Notes: generated by a model not told the origin, from the letters alone. A stretch of 64,000 nucleotides of DNA from Hyphomicrobiales bacterium (GCA_900466575.1 UBMP01000020.1:62001-126000), one strand, 5' to 3'; counted from the stretch's first letter, positions 17,907-25,916 are shown. Program-made: numbers and translations.

Positions 17907-18470
17907 TCACGCCGAAACCGTGTGTCTGAGGACTGCGGCAATGTGTGGCTCTGGACCATAGTCGCTCTCGCCGTCAATCCCCAGTAACTCCTGAAGGCGA
18001 CCGCGGGCGCGATTGATGCGGCTCTTGATCGTGCCTACGGCGCAGCCGCATATGTTGGCGGCCTCTTCATACGAGAAGCCTGAGGCGCACACCAGAATGA
18101 TCGCTTCACGCTGATCCTCGGCGAGCTTGTTCAGCGCGACCATGAAGTCCTTCATGTCGATGGACCCGATCTGGTTCGGGTGGACCGACATCTGTTCCGT
18201 GTATGTGCCTTCGGCGTCGGAGATTTCGCGGCCACGCTTGCGCATCTGCGAATAGAACTCGTTGCGCAGGATCGTGAACAGCCATGCCTTCATATTGGTG
18301 CCCAGCTCGAAGCTGTCCTGTCGCGACCACGCGCGAACGACGGCCTCCTGAACAAGATCGTCCGCCTTGTCGTAGGTGCCGGTGAGAGAAATTGCGAAGG
18401 CGCGAAGGCTTGGAAGCGTCTTGAGCAGTTCTCGCTTGAACTGCAGCTGATGGCTCTCAGTGTCAGCCAT
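17907..18470 (-). CDS. ecfG: EcfG-family general stress response sigma factor
   Basis: 187 residues with ECF sigma region 2 (KADDLVQEAVVRAWSRQDSFELGTNMKAWLFTILRNEFYSQ) and region 4 (ALNKLAEDQREAIILVCASGFSYEEAANICGCAVGTIKSRINRARGRL). The region-2 and region-4 wording is that of EcfG (RpoE2/SigT) proteins. EcfG is held by NepR and freed when phosphorylated PhyR binds NepR. The gene follows nepR by 3 bp, with AGAGGTG ahead of its ATG, and is carried on the same transcript from the EcfG-type promoter at 18714-18738, which predicts positive autoregulation. Confidence 0.95.
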   Translation of the reverse strand: MADTESHQLQFKRELLKTLPSLRAFAISLTGTYDKADDLVQEAVVRAWSRQDSFELGTNMKAWLFTILRNEFYSQMRKRGREISDAEGTYTEQMSVHPNQIGSIDMKDFMVALNKLAEDQREAIILVCASGFSYEEAANICGCAVGTIKSRINRARGRLQELLGIDGESDYGPEPHIAAVLRHTVSA

Positions 18471-18473
18471 GGA

Positions 18474-18683
18474 TCACACCTCTGGCGTCTGAGCGCCGCT
18501 CTGCGCTCGCTCGGCTTCATCGAGTTTCTCAAGCAAATGAAGGAGATTGTCCGGTATCCCTTCATTCTCGATATTGGAATACAGTTCGCGCAGACGCAGC
18601 GCGATGCCGTCTTGAACGACGTCCGACGGTAGCCCGCCGTTCAGCCGCTTCTTGGAATTACTAGGATTGGGGTTGTTCATCAT
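18474..18683 (-). CDS. nepR: NepR anti-sigma factor
   Basis: About 69 residues from ATG 18683 (a TTG at 18686 and another ATG at 18680 are alternatives, and no strong ribosome binding site decides). The conserved core IALRLRELYSNIENEGIPDNLLHLLEKLDEAE is the NepR signature, which forms two helices that clamp EcfG or, alternatively, phosphorylated PhyR. It is short, cytosolic and Asn/Pro-rich at the N-terminus. It is the first gene of the nepR-ecfG operon. phyR lies ~6 kb away in this window instead of directly adjacent. Confidence 0.93.
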   Translation of the reverse strand: MMNNPNPSNSKKRLNGGLPSDVVQDGIALRLRELYSNIENEGIPDNLLHLLEKLDEAERAQSGAQTPEV

Positions 18684-18713
18684 CAAAACCGATCAGTGGA
18701 CGATATGCCCGTA

Positions 18714-18738
18714 AACGAAGAGACGAAAGAAAGGTTCC
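18714..18738 (-). promoter_or_regulatory. EcfG-type promoter of nepR-ecfG
   Basis: GGAAC-N16-CGTT on the minus strand, ~30 bp before the nepR start. It predicts autoregulation of the sigma factor operon. Confidence 0.85.
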
Positions 18739-18808
18739 CTCTCTCGCCACGATTTTCGCACATTTGGCGAGATCGATGCAAATGAGTTCTCTGACGGCAG
18801 CGCTTCAC

Positions 18809-18833
18809 GGAACACTTTCGCGGCTGATGCGTT
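18809..18833 (+). promoter_or_regulatory. EcfG-type promoter of the DUF1328 gene
   Basis: GGAAC-N16-CGTT on the plus strand, divergent from the nepR promoter 70 bp away. Expected start is ~18842, 20 nt before the ATG at 18862. Confidence 0.82.
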
Positions 18834-18861
18834 CAATTCCCGATAACCAGGGAGAACTCTC

Positions 18862-19029
18862 ATGCTCTACTATGCTCTTCTTTTTCTTGTCGTCGCCATC
18901 ATCGCCGGTGCTCTCGGCTTCGGTGGGATCGCGGGTGCTTCGGTCGGGATCGCGAAAATCCTCTTCTTTGTCTTCCTGATCCTGTTTCTCGCCTCGCTGG
19001 TGTTCGGCGGTTTTCGCCGCGCCCCGTAA
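18862..19029 (+). CDS. Small DUF1328-type membrane protein, predicted EcfG target
   Basis: 55 residues, nearly all hydrophobic, with two transmembrane segments (roughly 3-25 and 30-50) around a Gly-rich turn ([14 protein letters not shown]) and a basic end (FRRAP). This is the pattern of the DUF1328/YtjA family, often found beside general-stress genes in alphaproteobacteria; the role is unknown. AGGGAG lies 7 bp before the ATG. The exact EcfG promoter upstream and a strong terminator right after make it a monocistronic stress-induced gene. A longer overlapping plus-strand frame (18764-18979) is in a different frame and is a shadow. Confidence 0.9.
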   Translation: MLYYALLFLVVAIIAGALGFGGIAGASVGIAKILFFVFLILFLASLVFGGFRRAP

Positions 19030-19052
19030 AGCGGTCACGGATAGAAGCTTTA

Positions 19053-19078
19053 AAGCCCGGGCTGGTCCCGGGCTTTTT
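19053..19078 (+). terminator. Terminator after the DUF1328 gene
   Basis: AAGCCCGGG / CCCGGGCTT perfect stem, CTGGT loop, then TTTTT. It can also serve the convergent antiporter gene ending at 19089. Confidence 0.9.
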
Positions 19079-19088
19079 CGTGCCTGAC

Positions 19089-21287
19089 TTACGCCTGTTC
19101 GGTTTCCAGGAAGACGATCGACCGATCAGACGTGTCGAGCAGCGTATCGGCGATGCGGCCGTAAGAGAGACGTTCACCGGCGCGGCGACTGACGCCGACG
19201 ACGAGAAGATTGTAGCGACCCCGCCGCGCATGTCGCAGCACCGCGACCTCGGCGGAATTTCCTTCCTGCAGGGTCTTGGTGATCTTGACGCCCGTCTGGG
19301 CGCTGATTTCGTCGATCCTTTCGAAAGCGGCAGCATGGCCGCTTTCTTCGCGCCCGAAACGCGGCCTCTGCTGCATCTCGTTGGGCTCGAGAATATAGAT
19401 AACTGCCACGGCAGCACCTCTCGGGCGGGCCAGCGCGCAGCCGAATTCGACCGCGCGGATCGAACGTTCGGTGTCGCTGACCGGAATCAGGATACGCAGA
19501 TCGTTTTCAGTGACTGGGGTGCGGCCCTCCCGCGAAACGACGATCGCCACCGTGCTGGCAAATGCGGACACGACGCGTGAGACGCGGCGGGAAAAGCCGC
19601 CGCTCTCGGAACTGACCGGATCAACGCCGACGAAGAGAAGGTCATGGCCCTTTTCGGCGCTGTCCTTCAGCACATCCGAGACCTCCGCACCGTCGCGGAG
19701 GCGGGTAGTCACGTGAATGTCGGAAGTGGCGATCGCGTCCTCGCCGTCATTCTCTTTTGGCTTGATCGCGCGCTCGCGCAGCCGTGTGGCAAAGCTTTCC
19801 GTTTTCTCTCGCAGGTCCGGGCTCTCTTTTGCAGCGTCGGCGTCCTCCGCGGCTTCGCCCGCGTCGATGTTCAGAACCGTCAGCGGCGTGCCGCGCGCCT
19901 GCGCGAAGTTCGCGGCCAGCCTGCCGGCAAGTTCGCTCCCTGCGGAGAGATCGACGGCCAGAAGCGGGCGTTCGAAGCGGTTAAGGAAGCTCGCGGCCTC
20001 GAAATCCTCTTTCATCAACCGCGTTTCTTCCTCCTCCCGCAGGGGCAGGCGGCGGAGCGCCCAGCGCAACATGGCGGGCATGGCCATCGTGGTGACGAGC
20101 GCCATGGCGACGATGGCGGAGAAGAGCTGTTCGTTGAGCACGCCGACGCTGAGCCCGATGGTTGCGATGATCACTTCCGTCGAGCCGCGCGCGTTCATGC
20201 CGGAACCGAGCGCCAGGGCCTCGGCACGGGAAAGGCCGCTGAGGCGCGCGCCGACAAACGCGCCTCCGAACTTGCCGATGCTCGCAATGACAATCAGTCC
20301 GAGAGTCATCAACATCGCGTCGCGTTGCAAGAGGACGCCGATATCCGTCTTCAAACCCGTCAGCCCGAAGAAGACCGGCATGAAGAGCGCGGTGGTCAGC
20401 CCACGCAACTGCGTGTCGATCTGACGCGTCAGGATGGGTGACTCCCCCACAAGGATACCGGCGACGAACGCGCCGAGAACTGTATGAACGCCGATCATGT
20501 CCGTCAGCATCGCCATTGCGCCCATGATGGCGATGATGGCGGAGAGGACGGGCAGATCGCTCTTGAAATTGTCATTGGTAATCCGAATGATTTCGAACAC
20601 CAGACGACGGCCGATGGTGAAGCTCACCACCATGAAGACGAGTGTGCCGAACACGCTTGTCGCGATGGCGGCAAAGTCCACCGTGCCCGACTTTGCCAGG
20701 CTGAAGGTGAAGGCGATGACCACCCAGCCGATCGTGTCGTCGATGATCGCCGAGGCGACGATCAGCTGTCCGATGTTCCGGCGCAGAAAATCCATTTCCC
20801 GGACCACGGTCGCCACGATCTTCACCGACGAGATTGCCAGCGCCGTGCCCATGAAGAGAGACGTGACGATCCTCTGGTCGGGGTTGGGGACCAGATGCTG
20901 CGGCATGAATTCACCGAGAGCGAAGCCGCAGATAAACGGTACGATGATGCCGGCAAGCGAGATGCTGGCGGCTGAGCGCCTGAGCCGCATTGCAAGCCCG
21001 AGGTCCGTTTCCATGCCGGCCAGCAGCAGCAGGAAGAGGATGCCCAGCTGTGCGACCGCCTCGGTCATGCTTTTCTGGGCGTCGATCTGCGGAAAAATGG
21101 CAGCCTCGATGCCGGGCGCGAAGTAGCCCAGAACGGAAGGCCCCAACAGGATGCCACCGATAATCTGCCCCATGATCGAGGGCTGGCCGATGCGAACCAT
21201 CAATTCGCCGAGTAGTCTGCCCACGACCACAAGAAGCACGATCTGGAACAGGAAAAGGGCTTCCGAATGAGCCGCGGCACCATGCAT
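19089..21287 (-). CDS. CPA2-type cation/proton antiporter with C-terminal universal-stress-like domain
   Basis: 732 residues. The first ~400 residues carry a dozen membrane segments of the Kef/Nap (CPA2) monovalent cation:proton antiporter type (GQPSIMGQIIGGILLGPSVLG, LLLLAGMETDLG, SAIIDDTIGWVVIAF with the conserved acidic pair, VHTVLGAFVAGILVGE, GMNARGSTEVIIATIGLSVGVLNEQLFSAIV). The soluble tail (~430-732) contains two UspA-like segments (LLAVDLSAGSE... and LRILIPVSDTERSIRAVEFGCALARP, LLVVGVSRRAGERLSYGRIADTLLDTSDRSIVFLE), likely a nucleotide-binding regulatory part. It follows two small genes by 27 bp and shares their EcfG promoter at 21863-21887, so induction under stress is predicted. The transported ion is not determinable. 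Confidence 0.92.
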   Translation of the reverse strand: MHGAAAHSEALFLFQIVLLVVVGRLLGELMVRIGQPSIMGQIIGGILLGPSVLGYFAPGIEAAIFPQIDAQKSMTEAVAQLGILFLLLLAGMETDLGLAMRLRRSAASISLAGIIVPFICGFALGEFMPQHLVPNPDQRIVTSLFMGTALAISSVKIVATVVREMDFLRRNIGQLIVASAIIDDTIGWVVIAFTFSLAKSGTVDFAAIATSVFGTLVFMVVSFTIGRRLVFEIIRITNDNFKSDLPVLSAIIAIMGAMAMLTDMIGVHTVLGAFVAGILVGESPILTRQIDTQLRGLTTALFMPVFFGLTGLKTDIGVLLQRDAMLMTLGLIVIASIGKFGGAFVGARLSGLSRAEALALGSGMNARGSTEVIIATIGLSVGVLNEQLFSAIVAMALVTTMAMPAMLRWALRRLPLREEEETRLMKEDFEAASFLNRFERPLLAVDLSAGSELAGRLAANFAQARGTPLTVLNIDAGEAAEDADAAKESPDLREKTESFATRLRERAIKPKENDGEDAIATSDIHVTTRLRDGAEVSDVLKDSAEKGHDLLFVGVDPVSSESGGFSRRVSRVVSAFASTVAIVVSREGRTPVTENDLRILIPVSDTERSIRAVEFGCALARPRGAAVAVIYILEPNEMQQRPRFGREESGHAAAFERIDEISAQTGVKITKTLQEGNSAEVAVLRHARRGRYNLLVVGVSRRAGERLSYGRIADTLLDTSDRSIVFLETEQA

Positions 21288-21314
21288 GAATTTTTGTCTC
21301 GATTTTCTGAAGGA

Positions 21315-21509
21315 TTATTGCAGGCAGGCGTAGATGATAAAGAGAAGCCCGGAGAGCTGGATGACCGCCTGCGAGGCGGACAGCCATGTCAGGGCCCGCC
21401 CGGTATGCAGCGGCAACCCTCCCTCCAGTTCACCTGCCGCGGACGCCCAGTCCGAGGGCCACTCGGAGCTTTCCGTAGCCGTCATACGCCTGTTCCAAGA
21501 GATGCGCAT
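21315..21509 (-). CDS. Small single-pass membrane protein upstream of the antiporter
   Basis: 64 residues from ATG 21509. The N-terminal half is polar and acidic; the end is one hydrophobic segment (ALTWLSASQAVIQLSGLLFIIYACLQ), so it is probably tail-anchored. The GGGGGGACCAGCC leader contains a purine-rich site. It lies 23 bp after the 100-residue gene and 27 bp before the antiporter, so it is likely co-transcribed with both. No family recognised; it might be an antiporter accessory subunit, which is inference from position. Confidence 0.6.
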   Translation of the reverse strand: MRISWNRRMTATESSEWPSDWASAAGELEGGLPLHTGRALTWLSASQAVIQLSGLLFIIYACLQ

Positions 21510-21532
21510 GGCTGGTCCCCCCAAATAGCGCT

Positions 21533-21835
21533 TCATCTGACTTTTTCCTGAAAACCAACCGCCGTACGGGCATTGTCGCCGGCCTTCGGCTTCCTCGGAT
21601 CGATCCTGTTCGTTACGTCTATCGGCTTCATGTTCGCCATGAGGCCGGCGTCGAATGTGTTGCAGGAGCCTAGGATCCGCATGCCCGGAGTCTTCAGCTT
21701 GCGGATCTCCGCCGGCATGCTCGTCTCGCATTGCTGCGCGCGCTCATAGGTGGAGATGCGCACGGGCTCCGAGATGCAATGTGTTGAATTCACAGGGCAT
21801 GCGACCAAAACCAGTATTGCTGCGACATTGCTCAT
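21533..21835 (-). CDS. Small possibly exported hypothetical protein, first gene of the antiporter operon
   Basis: 100 residues from ATG 21835, preceded by GGAGG at ideal spacing; the longer start at 21847 would leave almost no leader after the predicted transcription start. The N-terminus (MSNVAAILVLVACPVNSTHC) looks like a short hydrophobic signal with Cys residues, followed by ISEPVRISTYERAQQCETSMPAEIRKL and a second part ending GFQEKVR. There are four Cys in the first ~75 residues, suggesting disulfides. No family recognised. The EcfG-type promoter at 21863-21887 is 28 bp upstream. Confidence 0.65.
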   Translation of the reverse strand: MSNVAAILVLVACPVNSTHCISEPVRISTYERAQQCETSMPAEIRKLKTPGMRILGSCNTFDAGLMANMKPIDVTNRIDPRKPKAGDNARTAVGFQEKVR

Positions 21836-21862
21836 GTCCGCCTCCAACGTCTGTCCAGCTTT

Positions 21863-21887
21863 AACGTTTAAGGCGGAAGTTTGTTCC
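21863..21887 (-). promoter_or_regulatory. EcfG-type promoter of the small protein/antiporter operon
   Basis: GGAAC-N16-CGTT on the minus strand. It begins only 5 bp past the stop of the upstream gene (21892). Confidence 0.8.
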
Positions 21888-21891
21888 GGGA

Positions 21892-22890
21892 TCAGTGTTC
21901 GGTCGTTACCAGACGATGCACGAAATCGAGCTTTTCGATCACCCGCTCGGAAAAGACGAAGGGATAGAGGTCAGGCTGGCCAAGACTGCGGTTGATCGCG
22001 TTGATGCCGATCGTCAGTTCGACCCAGGCAGCGATGATCCGATCAAGCGGCACGGCCGCGCCGGGCACAAAACGGAACTCGGCGCTCTCGGTTTGGACAT
22101 GATAGGCATAGGCGGTCTCCAGCCCATCAACGATGTGGAGATAATGCGCCCAGGTCTCGGCAAAATCCTCCCAGGGGTGGCTTGAGGCATAGGCGCTCAC
22201 GAAGTTCTGCTGCCAGTCGGGTGGGGCGCCATTGGCATAATGTGCCTCGAGTGCCTCGCCATAGTCGACGGTCTCGTCGCCGAAGACGGCGCGGGCCGCC
22301 TCCAGCCTGTTGCCGTCGCGGATCAGCAGGTTCCAGTAGTAGTGGCCGGATTCGTGTCGGTAGTGGCCGATGAGGGTTCTGAGAGCCTCACCCATTGCCT
22401 CGCGCGCGGCTTCGCGATCGGCCGAACTTGCCTCGGCGATATTGATCGTGATCAGACCGTTTTCGTGGCCGGTCAGCACGTGGCCCACATCCGGTGCGTC
22501 GGCCAGAAGCTCGAAGCCCAGGCCCTCTTCAGGGTTCTCCTGCCGTGTCACGATCGGCAGGCCCAGTTTCAGGACGCCGTAGAGGAAATGCCGCTTGGCC
22601 GCCTCGAGCTTGGTCCAGCGGTCGACATGGGCCGGATTGGAGAGGTCCGGCACCATCTGGTTGAGCGAGCAAGAGAAACAGAAGCTTGGGCCCTCCGCGG
22701 CGGGGGCAAGCCAGTTGCAACCGCAGGCCGCTGCATTGGCACAGGAGACGAAACCGTCAGGCGGCGTTTCGCTGAAGGCCCGCATATTCAAAGCTTCTTT
22801 TTGGAAGCCAAGCGAAAATCCGCAATTGAGGCACAGCGCATTGTCGAAATGGACGATGGAGTCGCAGTTCTCGCAGGTAAAACGGTTCAT
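21892..22890 (-). CDS. Zinc-ribbon protein with metallopeptidase motif (DUF2248-like putative zinc-binding peptidase)
   Basis: 332 residues. The N-terminal zinc ribbon uses C6/C9 and C20/C23 (CENC...CLNC); further Cys at ~50, 57, 59, 71 and 74 may form a second metal site. A metalloprotease-like core follows with HESGH at 179-183 (fits HExxH) in LIGHYRHESGHYYWNLL, then a downstream acidic/His stretch (EDFAETWAHYLHIVDGL) that could supply the third ligand. This arrangement matches proteins annotated as putative zinc-binding peptidases in rhizobia. Substrate unknown; proteolysis is not proven. No EcfG site was seen in front of it. Confidence 0.8.
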   Translation of the reverse strand: MNRFTCENCDSIVHFDNALCLNCGFSLGFQKEALNMRAFSETPPDGFVSCANAAACGCNWLAPAAEGPSFCFSCSLNQMVPDLSNPAHVDRWTKLEAAKRHFLYGVLKLGLPIVTRQENPEEGLGFELLADAPDVGHVLTGHENGLITINIAEASSADREAAREAMGEALRTLIGHYRHESGHYYWNLLIRDGNRLEAARAVFGDETVDYGEALEAHYANGAPPDWQQNFVSAYASSHPWEDFAETWAHYLHIVDGLETAYAYHVQTESAEFRFVPGAAVPLDRIIAAWVELTIGINAINRSLGQPDLYPFVFSERVIEKLDFVHRLVTTEH

Positions 22891-22982
22891 CAGCCGCAGC
22901 CTTTCATTGACTTTGAAACGAAAGAGAATGTGAAACCGGCCGGCCGGCTCATGGGTTTATGCCGCAGATGCCGCCTTGCGGA

Positions 22983-23975
22983 TCAGGGCCGACCTTCCAG
23001 AGGAAAGGTCAACTCGTAACTGATACTATTGTCTTCGACCCTGTTGACCGCATAGCCGCCGAGAGCGGCCGGCACGATGCGTTGAAGCACCGTGCTGGAA
23101 AAATGCTGCGTCCAGTCTGATGCCTGCACGGTGCCGGGCAGCAAATGCTCCGTCCAGCGGAAGTTGATCCGCTGCCCTTCAGGCGTGGTTATCCGGTGAC
23201 ACCGAATATCCACCGCCCCTTTCTGGGACAGGATGTCACTATTGGTAATCGCATTGACGACAAGCTCATGCAGCGCCAATCCAAGATGGGTCGCGGCGTT
23301 CGGTGTCAGGTTGATCGTATCACTTTCCACGGTAATCGCGTCGGGATTGCCTGTCACGTAGCGGCCGATCTGCGCCTTCGCCAGTTCCATGAAATCCGCG
23401 CCGCGCCAGCTTGAAGCCGTGACGAGATCCTGAGACTGCGCAAGCGCGTAGAGCCTTCCCCTGAACTTGACGAGAAAGTCGTCAAGGTTGCCGGTAAAAC
23501 GCGCGGTATGGGAGGCGATACCCTGGACGATTGCCAGCAGGTTTTTTGACCTGTGGCTAACCTCCAGAAGCAGGGAATGGAGGGTCTTCGCCCGCTGCCG
23601 TTCCTCGGTCCGGTCGGCGATCGACATGATGATGTAATTGCCCTGACCGGGCATCGCGACCATATGGCTCCGGAACTCATAGATGTTTTCATCCGCAACC
23701 GAAATCTCGAGCTCCGCCTTGTCCCCGGGATGGACCAGACTGGCACGCATCGCAGTCAATCGCTCAGCGAGTTCCGGGCCGAACAGGGTTAAATCGGTGG
23801 GTCGTTCGCTATATTTTCCCTGCCAGCGCGGCGGAAGACTTGTGATGCAGATACAAAGTCCGGCTTCATCGTAAAGAATATAGCAGGCGCCCATGTCCAC
23901 GAGTGCATGGATGAAAAAGTCGCGCGCAAGCGCGTCGATTTCACCCGGCTCAACCCATGACAGTCGCTTCACCAC
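22983..23975 (-). CDS. HWE-family sensor histidine kinase, likely PhyR kinase
   Basis: 330 residues, GTG start (no in-frame ATG nearby; GGGATGA precedes). The N-terminal ~125 residues look like a PAS-type sensor (YILYDEAGLCICITSLPPRW... YIIMSIADRTEERQRA), without membrane segments. The HWE/HisKA_2-like dimerisation box has His141 (LLLEVSHRSKNLLAIVQGIASHTARFTG). The ATPase part includes the HELVVNAITN N-box. The Trp-Glu element typical of HWE kinases is altered (FRWTEHL), so assignment between HWE and HisKA_2 is not absolute. It sits 88 bp downstream of phyR on the same strand, the usual place of the cognate kinase, and is probably on the same EcfG-driven transcript. Confidence 0.88.
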   Translation of the reverse strand: MVKRLSWVEPGEIDALARDFFIHALVDMGACYILYDEAGLCICITSLPPRWQGKYSERPTDLTLFGPELAERLTAMRASLVHPGDKAELEISVADENIYEFRSHMVAMPGQGNYIIMSIADRTEERQRAKTLHSLLLEVSHRSKNLLAIVQGIASHTARFTGNLDDFLVKFRGRLYALAQSQDLVTASSWRGADFMELAKAQIGRYVTGNPDAITVESDTINLTPNAATHLGLALHELVVNAITNSDILSQKGAVDIRCHRITTPEGQRINFRWTEHLLPGTVQASDWTQHFSSTVLQRIVPAALGGYAVNRVEDNSISYELTFPLEGRP

Positions 23976-24062
23976 GCATTCATCCCGCTTTCGGCTTACG
24001 ACAAATCACACTGGATTATGCCAGGCCGCCAGGTCTCTGTTTGTTATTGTCAGCCTTGCAGT

Positions 24063-24860
24063 TCAGGCTGCTTCCTTCTGTCTTTCATTGAAAAACAGCG
24101 CCTGGCTGATCAATGCCTTGACCATGTCAGGATTGAAGGGCTTGGTCACCAGGAAGGCTGGCTCCGGCCGTTCGCCCGTCAGCAGCCGCTCAGGGAACGC
24201 GGTGATGAAAATCACAGGAATGCTGCTATCGGTCTTCAAGATGTCGTTGACTGCGTCGATCCCCGAGCTGCCGTCAGCGAGCTGAATGTCGGCAAGAACG
24301 AGCTTCGGCTTGGTGTCCGCGTAAAGCTTCACCGCCTCGCTGTGCGTGCGGGCGATGCCGGTTACCGTGTGGCCAAGCTCTTCCACCATCTGCTCGATGT
24401 CGAGAGCGATCAGAGGCTCGTCTTCGATGATCATGACATCGGTGACAACCTGTTCGGAGATCTGCCGCGTCGCTTCCGCAATCAGCTTGCTGAATTCGGT
24501 CTCGCCGACATTGAGCACTGCCGCAGCATCTTCCGCGGAGAAGCCTTCAAGAGCGACCAGAAGAAAGGCGATACGTTCCCGCTTCGGCAGGTTCAGCAGA
24601 TTGTGGGCGGCGCGCTTTTCCCAGGCGAAGGGCGTCTCGATCTCCTTCGGGGTCACGTCGAGGCGATCGAAGACATTGATGAAGAGTTTAAAGACGGCGG
24701 CCTTGTCGTCCATCCCATTGGGCATGATCGAGATATCGGCAATGAGCGCTTCCAGCATCGCTGCAACATAGGCGTCGCCGGAAGTCTGCGAGCCGGTTAC
24801 TGCACGGGCAAAACGTCTCAGGAGAGGAAGGTGAATCGCGACACGGGCGGTCAGGGACAT
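24063..24860 (-). CDS. phyR: PhyR anti-anti-sigma response regulator
   Basis: 265 residues with the PhyR architecture: an N-terminal sigma-like domain (1-~135; HLPLLRRFARAVTGSQTSGDAYVAAMLEALI, then LPKRERIAFLLVALEGFSAEDAAAVLNVGETEF) and a C-terminal receiver (~140-260) with phospho-acceptor Asp191 (LVLADIQL), acidic pair IIEDE, ITAFPERL and K-P at VTKPFN. On phosphorylation the sigma-like domain mimics EcfG and draws NepR away. GGAG precedes the ATG. An exact EcfG promoter lies at 24903-24927, predicting a positive loop. It is separated from nepR-ecfG by the antiporter operon, the peptidase-like gene and the HWE kinase. Confidence 0.96.
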   Translation of the reverse strand: MSLTARVAIHLPLLRRFARAVTGSQTSGDAYVAAMLEALIADISIMPNGMDDKAAVFKLFINVFDRLDVTPKEIETPFAWEKRAAHNLLNLPKRERIAFLLVALEGFSAEDAAAVLNVGETEFSKLIAEATRQISEQVVTDVMIIEDEPLIALDIEQMVEELGHTVTGIARTHSEAVKLYADTKPKLVLADIQLADGSSGIDAVNDILKTDSSIPVIFITAFPERLLTGERPEPAFLVTKPFNPDMVKALISQALFFNERQKEAA

Positions 24861-24902
24861 ATAGTCACTCCATGGGGTATAAAATGCGCTCTATGAGCTT
24901 AT

Positions 24903-24927
24903 AACGCATGCAAGGCCGCGTGGTTCC
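24903..24927 (-). promoter_or_regulatory. EcfG-type promoter of phyR
   Basis: GGAAC-N16-CGTT on the minus strand, 43 bp before the phyR ATG. An AT-rich palindrome (GGCCAAAA-TTTT-TTTTGGCC, 24934-24953) lies just upstream and may end transcription from the DUF883 operon. Confidence 0.83.
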
Positions 24928-25003
24928 GCGTCGGCCAAAATTTTTTTTGGCCATGGCGGAACCCTCGGTTCTGCCTGCATCGTGCCTCTGTTGCGGCGGC
25001 CTC

Positions 25004-25435
25004 TCACCGCCGCGACTTCATCAGCGCATATGCGATTCCCGCCACCGAAACGATGGTAATCAGCGGGCTCGCCTTGACCAGGCCGGGCAGTTCGGTCAGC
25101 GCGAGGATCGTTCCGCTGCTTCGCGCCGCGGACGCGGCAGCCAACCTGCGGCGTTCTGCCTCCCAGAGTCGCTGTGCGCGCCTGTTCAGAATGGTCACGA
25201 TCGCCCACGCGAGCAAAGCCAGAACGACGGATGCCAAGGTCATGTAAGCGCTGGCCACGACCGGCCCCTGGCGTTCGTAGATTGCGAACCATCCGGTTGC
25301 GAACAGAGACAACAGTGCAATGGTCGCGAAAACGGCGGTAATGGCCGCGCCCACGACATTGCGCTGCAGGCGTCCGGTGGAGGGCTCCAGGCCACGCGCG
25401 GCGGCCTGTGCAATCTGGCTGATCAAATACTCCAC
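25004..25435 (-). CDS. Small membrane protein, second gene of a DUF883 operon (holin-superfamily-like topology)
   Basis: 143 residues. Two strong membrane segments near 28-50 and 60-85 (AAITAVFATIALLSLFATGWFAIY; ASAYMTLASVVLALLAWAIVTIL), a charged coiled stretch (NRRAQRLWEAERRRLAAASAARSSG), then a shorter hydrophobic C-terminal segment (LITIVSVAGIAYALM). The layout resembles small proteins annotated as phage-holin-like in rhizobia and found beside DUF883/ElaB-like genes. The gene starts 4 bp after the upstream stop, so it is coupled to it and shares the EcfG promoter. A GC-rich hairpin without T-run overlaps its 3' end. Confidence 0.75.
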   Translation of the reverse strand: MEYLISQIAQAAARGLEPSTGRLQRNVVGAAITAVFATIALLSLFATGWFAIYERQGPVVASAYMTLASVVLALLAWAIVTILNRRAQRLWEAERRRLAAASAARSSGTILALTELPGLVKASPLITIVSVAGIAYALMKSRR

Positions 25436-25439
25436 GGGC

Positions 25440-25778
25440 TCACCGTCTCGTCAGGATGGCGGCCAGGAAGCCGATGCCGGCTGCAACGCCGATGGCGGTC
25501 AGGGGGTTGTCGCGGATGCGCTGCTCGAGATCGCCTTCGGCTGCGATCACCGTATCCTTGGCTGCCGATGCGATGGCGACCGACCGGTCCGCTACATCGT
25601 CCTTCATGCGACGTGCTTCAAAGGCCAGCGTTTCGAGGGTTCCATTGCCGTAACCGGAAACGCTTTTTGCGAGTTCGGCCAGCTGCAGGGTCAGCTGCTC
25701 GACGCGTGCTTCCAGATCACCCGTATTTGCCTTGGCCTCGGTGGCGGCGCCCTTCAAGATAGATGTCGTGGTGGCCAT
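25440..25778 (-). CDS. DUF883/ElaB-like membrane-anchored protein, predicted EcfG target
   Basis: 112 residues from the ATG at 25778, which follows AAAGGAGATTTCGA. A longer frame from 25817 is rejected because its start would overlap the promoter -10 element. The body is a charged, probably helical coiled-coil region (LEARVEQLTLQLAELAKSV... FEARRMKDDVADRSVAIASAAKDTVIAAEGDLEQRIRDNP), followed by a C-terminal membrane segment (TAIGVAAGIGFLAAILTRR). This is the DUF883 (ElaB/YgaM/YqjD) pattern; in E. coli such proteins associate with ribosomes at the inner membrane in stationary phase. The EcfG-type promoter at 25816-25840 predicts stress induction. Confidence 0.85.
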   Translation of the reverse strand: MATTTSILKGAATEAKANTGDLEARVEQLTLQLAELAKSVSGYGNGTLETLAFEARRMKDDVADRSVAIASAAKDTVIAAEGDLEQRIRDNPLTAIGVAAGIGFLAAILTRR

Positions 25779-25815
25779 TCGAAATCTCCTTTGTGTTTTC
25801 GATGTTCGGCCGTTC

Positions 25816-25840
25816 AACGCGTCGCTCGGGGGAAAGTTCC
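25816..25840 (-). promoter_or_regulatory. EcfG-type promoter of the DUF883 operon
   Basis: GGAAC-N16-CGTT on the minus strand, 38 bp before the ATG at 25778. Confidence 0.83.
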
Positions 25841-25882
25841 GAAGATCGCATGACCAGGTGGGAAAAAAAATTGGAATCGTAC

Positions 25883-25907
25883 GGAACCCGGTAGACGTTC
25901 GTGCGTT
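25883..25907 (+). promoter_or_regulatory. EcfG-type promoter facing a region without a clear gene
   Basis: GGAAC-N16-CGTT on the plus strand, divergent from the DUF883 promoter 42 bp away. The next strong element downstream is a terminator at 26053-26080, which suggests a short stress-induced transcript. Confidence 0.75.
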
Positions 25908-25916
25908 CTTCCGACG

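Noticed and set aside
24934-24953. AT-rich palindrome near phyR as a regulator site
   Set aside because: Too simple in sequence (A and T runs between GGCC) to separate from a weak terminator; noted only with the phyR promoter.
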